DNA from: Cylindrodendrum hubeiense
Taxonomy: Eukaryota; Ascomycota; Sordariomycetes; Hypocreales; Nectriaceae
DNA: 64,000 bases
Assembly (NCBI GenBank): GCA_014621425.1
Contig: JAANBB010000199.1
Span: forward strand, 1-64,000
Reading direction: 5' to 3'
Shown: one piece after another, positions 59,277-64,000 of the stretch
Layout of the letters: the number at the start of each line of letters is the position of its first letter
How positions within the stretch are numbered: the stretch's first letter is position 1
Translations under genes and position numbers: made by a program
Notes under the pieces: generated by a model
The model's input: only the letters and a program-made list of their open reading frames with translations
Told to the model about the DNA's origin: nothing
Databases searched by the model: none

Positions 59277-61323
59277 TTTGGATAGGGTACAGAAGTATAA
59301 GACGAAGGGCTGATGTAAGATGGGAAGAGGTCTCAGGGTGTGGGAGTCACTTTCCGAGATCTTGTATAGTGAATGGATGGTGAAGTGGGCCTATAGTGTT
59401 GTTCTAACAAGGCAAAAGCTGAACGGATTCCTAGGAATGCGATTGGTACATGTCATGTCAGGAGCAGCACGTGTAAATAGTGAAGCGCAATTCGAGAGAA
59501 TCGCGACTAGATAGCGGCGTAAGGGGAGTCTATATACCTAGACCATATCGTCTTCGTCTGCTGATCTGAAAGAAGAAGGTGCAAATGGAGATGAAAGATG
59601 CTCTTGATTTTCTACACTATTTCGGGCCATAAACACCGTATTATATACACATATGGGCGATGGTTGATGCCTCAGGTAACAAGGTATCAATGCTAGTCAA
59701 AGGTCATGATGATGTAAATAGTTTCATAGCTGGCCATCACAAGTGGGGGTAAGTGCCGAGATAGAAAGCAAATACCTCGTATCCTGACGGCCAATCCATC
59801 TACCAGTGGCGATTGCAGTAGATATATGCGACATCCACCGAATCAGCCCAATAATAATGAAAGGAAGATAGGGCTGACAATTTCACATGTTAGGTACTCC
59901 GCATATTGCTCTGACTGGTAGTATCCAGTTATCTAGAATAGGGCTTTGTTCGACCTATCTGTCCGCAGGTAGATAATGAAGTTTCTACGCATTTCATCGA
60001 ACATCTCTCACTATATGAGCTACTATATAATGATGCTGAGAGAATTTAGCGAACAGATATGTCATTACTAAGTCCCTGACAGGATGATATGGTCGACAGT
60101 GTCGAGCTATATCAATTTGGAGCGGCAAAATTCGGGTTGCAATACATAAGCATGTGGTACATTTCGCTGATGTTTGAACACACCAGGCTGACTCCATTAA
60201 TGAATCCGAAAACCGAACCAAACAGCATTCAATTGGAAGAGAATAGAAAATTAGGGAAAGGGAGATAAAATACTTCTCATAATGGAGCAGCTCATATGCC
60301 ACCTTTCAAAAATCGTGACTTGTGAGTACTAGAATTGCTAAATATAGGAATACATTAGGGAGGTTCTAGGTGTGGGTAGTTGTCTCACCCATGCCATGGC
60401 TATGAACCCAGGGTCGAATTCAAAGGTCCAGATAAGTATGTCACAGTTATTTCTAAGGGTGAGCTGACAGGTGCGGTCCGGCCCGGTCCAGGTCACACAG
60501 CTGTCTAACTGCATGCATAAAACGGAGAAAACTATCTTGAACAAATCCGAGCCGCCATGTTCACTCGATATGGAAAGGTCCACAAGCACGATGTACTTCT
60601 AAAAGCGGTCTGTTGGTTGAGGAAAGACACGGTGCTAAATGACCGAAGCAACAGAAGTAACCAATGCTAAATAAAATACCTTGTTTGAAGCGCGCCTGCG
60701 TTAGAAGCGAGTGCTGCGTCACGGGTAATTACCGTACGCATCAACTACAACGGCGATATATTCCCTTCAAATGCCAAAAGAGCTGCGACTGAGACGCATG
60801 TGTGAAAAATCTTGGACGTATCTGATAACATAGTAAATTTTGACTGGGTCGCACCTACAATACGTTCGGCTTCGTTCTCTGTTCTCCTTAATCCTGGCGG
60901 GGGTAGCTGAAACGTTGAACTAGTTGCAGTATTACTCTCCTGCCGAATGCAACCACAATAGAGTCCAGTATTCATGCATATCGGCCTCTCCCCCAGATCA
61001 AGAAGGTTGATGTAGTAATAGCATCCACGCCATTCAGTGAATGAATAGTTATCCGCTATAGCCCCACCCACACACGCATTATCTGGTTTCGATCTCGCAG
61101 ATGGGCTCCCCCACATCCTCCCTAGTATGGGCGTCAGTCACGACTATGTTAAAAGTCTAGAGACCGTAATCGCTCAGTACAGTCTTTGTGAGAAGCTCGA
61201 CATCCACACGCTTTACAAATACGAGGATATTCTGCGTGGGTAGATAAATCTAGAGACAAAGCTGAAGGCCATGCCCAGTAAATACAAAACAGCTTGGTGA
61301 AGTGACAAAAAGATCATTTTGAG
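59277..61323. other. AT-rich region with decayed repeat
   Basis: Promoter of the amine oxidase at the left; the remainder is AT-rich with only short frames. It contains one copy of a diverged direct repeat at 60311-60600. Confidence 0.5.
60311..60600. repeat. Diverged direct repeat, copy 1
   Basis: About 290 bp, similar in the same orientation to 62361-62590. The best-conserved core is around 60527-60600 (GGAGAAAACTA, GAACAAATCCGAGCCGCC, GGAAAGGTCC). Differences by eye are largely C/T and G/A, with some transversions. On the minus strand both copies can be read as related peptides (GGSDLF...VVFS...CM), hinting at an old coding element. Confidence 0.75.
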
Positions 61324-61405
61324 CGACGCAGGCCTGATTTGAACAGACGCCTCCGAAGAGATATGATTTCTAGTCATACGCATTAGACCACTCTGCCACT
61401 GCGCC
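61324..61405 (-). tRNA. tRNA-Ser(AGA)
   Basis: An 82-nt class II tRNA with no intron. Acceptor GGCGCAG pairs with CTGCGTC (one G-T), anticodon stem TATGA with TCATA around CTAGAAA (anticodon AGA), a variable arm CTC-TTCG-GAG, and T stem GTCTG with CAGGC around TTCAAAT. The discriminator is G. A T5 tract lies 13 nt downstream (plus-strand A-run 61307-61311). Confidence 0.95.
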
Positions 61406-62963
61406 TATTTGCTGATGGAGGCTTCTCTCAACAATGTGGATACACTAGCTCATTGAAAATTTTACTGCCATTCGATTTTGTTTGCTGCCATGGACCGTAT
61501 GAGCAGAGATAAATGTGTATGATGCAGCGTAGGATAGACGACAATGCAGAGGAAGGGAGTCGTTACAATAGTCAAGTGGACGAGCGCAGCCGAAAAACAT
61601 CGGACCTGCAAATCCCGAGGAGCCAAGCTCGCGTCCCAGTTTACACGATGACGATATTTGGACATCTGGTATGACAAATGCGTAAAATAATTCCATTAGC
61701 AAAACCCGTTGTTTAGCTTGCCGTAGACTTTTCTTCAACTAGGACGATGACCTCTTCAGCCACATCGAAGAGTACGAACACGCTGTAGCCCTCGGGACTG
61801 GTAAATCGGATGTTTATTTACCATTTTCCAGAGGAACGCCAGTCGAGCATCTTTTGCGACATTGGGTGAAACAGTAGCAAACTTGACTAGATTCTTAACT
61901 CAAATCATGGTACAGAGGTAAACTAGAATTTGGTATATTAACAAGGGAAATGCATGCAAAACATCGATATAGCAACGAGCGTTTATATTACAGGCTTGGT
62001 ATTAACCAAGAAATCCACCTGATTTCTGTGCTCAGCATCACCGTACCACATTCAGGAGATGCCAAGACAAATACTAGCTATAGCAGTAAACAAACCCTTA
62101 CAACTTAATATTCTTTAACAAATAATTCTGCCATAAACAGGTTAATGGAACAGTGTTGACGGACATCCCATCAATCTCGACCAGCTTGCTAGCGAGGCGA
62201 ATGAAGATGATCGAGAGACGCTCAAGACTAACTTCTCTGGCCGAAGTCATCCGCAGCCCGCCCTTTACACAAAAGCAGACCTCAACCAATTCAAACCGAC
62301 CAAAAGACTGTTATGCTTCTAGTTTAGGAGGAGATTATTGGTTGGAAGACCACTATTTAAATATGGTGATTTGTGAACACTAGAGCCACCAAATCCAAGA
62401 ATATCTACCCGGAGTTGAATTCAAGATGATGGGTACGATGTTCATTTGTGGAGATGCGCTGACAGGTCCGGCCCGGTCTAGGTCATGCGGCTGTTCAACT
62501 TCATGCATACACCGGAGAAAACTACCTCGAACAAATCCGAGCCGCCGGATTCCCTCGATAAGGAAAGGTCCGTGAGCACGAGATGCTTCTTAGAGAAGTC
62601 TTGCCATCGGTTGACGGACCCCCCAGTCAGCTTACAAGGGTGTCGATGCGGCCCGGGCATGGTGGGTTGAGAGCTAGGATCACGAGGAAGCTCCGCGATA
62701 GGCCGATGAGATTCACAATGAGATGCCGAGGGAAGGGTAAGTCAAAGGACATGGTTCATTATCATCCATTCCTTGGTGATCTCATCCACAGGATGTTATT
62801 CGTAAAAACACACAATTGCCCGTTACGCCGCTACCCCTTTCGGTCGTGTTCCGTCCCCGGTCCATATAGAAATAGACAAACATCCGGTTTCCATCCCCGC
62901 TCTCCTTTGGTCTCGCATGTGATAATACAACCCTTGGCTAAACACTGATCGCTTCTTTTATTT
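61406..62963. other. AT-rich region with decayed repeat
   Basis: No gene was recognised. The second copy of the diverged direct repeat lies at 62361-62590. The right end should include the 3' UTR of the DUF3984-like gene. Confidence 0.5.
62361..62590. repeat. Diverged direct repeat, copy 2
   Basis: About 230 bp, same orientation as 60311-60600. It lacks roughly 40-60 bp of the middle of copy 1. It shares flanking words (gtgacttgtgagtactaga versus gtgatttgtgaacactaga) and the 3' core. Confidence 0.75.
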
Positions 62964-64000
62964 TTAGAACATCACCTTGGACGCCACGCTAAGCAACCAA
63001 GCTGCGTCTCTCCAACTCCCGTCATCAGCGCCGGGAGGGGGGATGCGTTCCTGGGGAAGAGTTGAGATGCCCGCCAAGTTACGGGATGACAAACTTCTCG
63101 AGCGGCTCAAATTTGAGGATCCGTCGGTAGGGGAAGAGTCGTCCTCGCTATCCGACTCTTCATCATGCTCATCTACGGCGAAGAGGGACCACACGTTACC
63201 GAACCAGGTGCCGGCACGAGCCTGACGGCGCCGTACAAGGCGTTGCACGGCGTCCTCGTCGTCTTGGCTTGTGTCGCGCTCAAGTTCAAGCTCTTCCAGC
63301 CTCTCGTCAAGGTTGACAAAATCCGGGCCAGGGAGGGTTTGGTTGGGGAAATATGAGTCAACGCCATGGGCATCCACCCCATTACTAGTGCCGGGGCGTT
63401 CTAGAGGTGTCATAAATTGGCTCCGAGGACGCGATAGGCTGTGTGAGCGACTGTGTGAGCGACTGGGGAAGCGGCTGGCGTAGGGGGACGCGTCCTCGTC
63501 GCTAGGAACGGCGCTGCCACGGCGGCTGTGGTGGCGGCTTGCGGCGCTGGTGATGTCACGCTCCCGGGCGAGTTCACTCTCAAAGGTTTCATCGTCTCGG
63601 TCGTGCATGCCAGTAAGACTAGTAGAGCTCTGGCGAGAAACAAGCCAGGCTTGGCCCTTGGACTCGCGGGCTTCGTAGCTCATCAGAGCTCCCGTACGGA
63701 GCAACCAGTCGCTGTCATTGCGATGTCGCAATCCAAAGCCCAGAGGATCATCTTTGTGGTTCCGTCGGTTGCTGGGCGTGGCGCGGCCCGAATATGCCTT
63801 GCGGGTGGCGGGTGCGTTGCCGAGATGTGAGGCCGACTGGCTCTTGCCGAGGGCGCCGCTGGGAGCCGAGGGCGTGCGGTGATGGGAGCGCGAACGCGGA
63901 GCAGTGGGCGATTGGGAGAGGAGACGCGGAGTGGTCGGGGCAGACTTGCCCTGGAGGTACGAGACAGATCGCGGGATGGTCGTCTGGGCGCGAGCAGCAT
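62964..64000 (-). CDS. DUF3984-like fungal protein, partial (5' end beyond window)
   Basis: The frame is open from the right edge to the TAA at 62964-62966, so only the C-terminal 344 or so codons are present. The most conserved segment is GFGLRHRNDSDWLLRTGAL followed by YEARESKGQAWLVSRQSSTSL, which I associate with the fungal family DUF3984 (PF13136, from memory). Upstream sequence IPRSVSYLQGKSAPTTPRLL also fits. The rest is Ser/Arg- and Asp/Glu-rich and probably disordered; a conserved WFGNVWSLF patch follows a charged helix (LDERLEELELERD). The protein ends in DAAWLLSVASKVMF. Function unknown; no catalytic motif was seen. Confidence 0.75.
   Translation of the reverse strand, partial: AARAQTTIPRSVSYLQGKSAPTTPRLLSQSPTAPRSRSHHRTPSAPSGALGKSQSASHLGNAPATRKAYSGRATPSNRRNHKDDPLGFGLRHRNDSDWLLRTGALMSYEARESKGQAWLVSRQSSTSLTGMHDRDDETFESELARERDITSAASRHHSRRGSAVPSDEDASPYASRFPSRSHSRSHSLSRPRSQFMTPLERPGTSNGVDAHGVDSYFPNQTLPGPDFVNLDERLEELELERDTSQDDEDAVQRLVRRRQARAGTWFGNVWSLFAVDEHDEESDSEDDSSPTDGSSNLSRSRSLSSRNLAGISTLPQERIPPPGADDGSWRDAAWLLSVASKVMF

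Overview
This is a nuclear fragment from a filamentous ascomycete (Pezizomycotina, most likely a Sordariomycete). The evidence is short GT-AG introns (about 50-140 nt) with CTAAC-type branch sites, a fungal Grainyhead/CP2 factor, fungal-type MFS carriers, a YPD1 phosphotransfer protein, and dispersed tRNA genes with 11-nt anticodon-loop introns. No bacterial, viral or CRISPR signature was seen. Gene models were built by reading across introns, so most coding spans below are multi-exon; exon coordinates are in the evidence.

Layout. 1-3789: no convincing gene. 3790-6072 (+): eIF2B epsilon. 6504-8328 (-): HAD-type Swiss-Army-Knife RNA-repair-like protein with an RGG tail, divergent from 9001-9354 (+), a DUF167/YggU protein. 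9810-9881: tRNA-Thr. 13988-16667 (-): Grainyhead/CP2 transcription factor. 16.7-28.6 kb: a 12-kb gene-poor stretch that turns visibly AT-rich near 24.1 kb and holds an interrupted tRNA-Phe and two identical convergent tRNA-Gly genes. 28654-29536 (+): GNAT acetyltransferase, convergent with 29675-31367 (-), a Dal5-type MFS permease. 33602-35579 (+): DHA1-type MFS exporter. 36424-36506: tRNA-Lys. 37576-39801 (-): eIF2A. 41751-43004 (-): RPAP1/Rba50-like protein. 44951-45442 (-): unrecognised coiled-coil protein. 46712-47440 (-): AKAP7-like 2H phosphoesterase. 48917-49567 (-): YPD1. 49.6-57.8 kb: 8 kb without a recognisable gene, GC-rich and full of short tandem repeats, then AT-rich. 57798-59276 (-): FAD amine oxidase. 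59.3-62.9 kb: AT-rich, with a decayed direct repeat and a tRNA-Ser. 62964-64000 (-): a DUF3984-like protein that runs off the right edge.

The genes do not form a pathway cluster. Several are translation or transcription housekeeping genes (eIF2B epsilon, eIF2A, RPAP1, tRNAs), interspersed with two transporters, a two-component relay protein and an amine oxidase lying alone in AT-rich sequence.

The most unusual object is the tRNA-Phe(GAA) gene at 24961-25090 (-). It has no insert at the canonical 37/38 site. Instead, a 57-nt segment with GTAAGT at its 5' end, an internal CTAAC and a terminal CAG sits in the D-loop immediately behind the A box. Exact removal of that segment restores a 73-nt cloverleaf. 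This looks like a spliceosomal-type intron in a Pol III gene.
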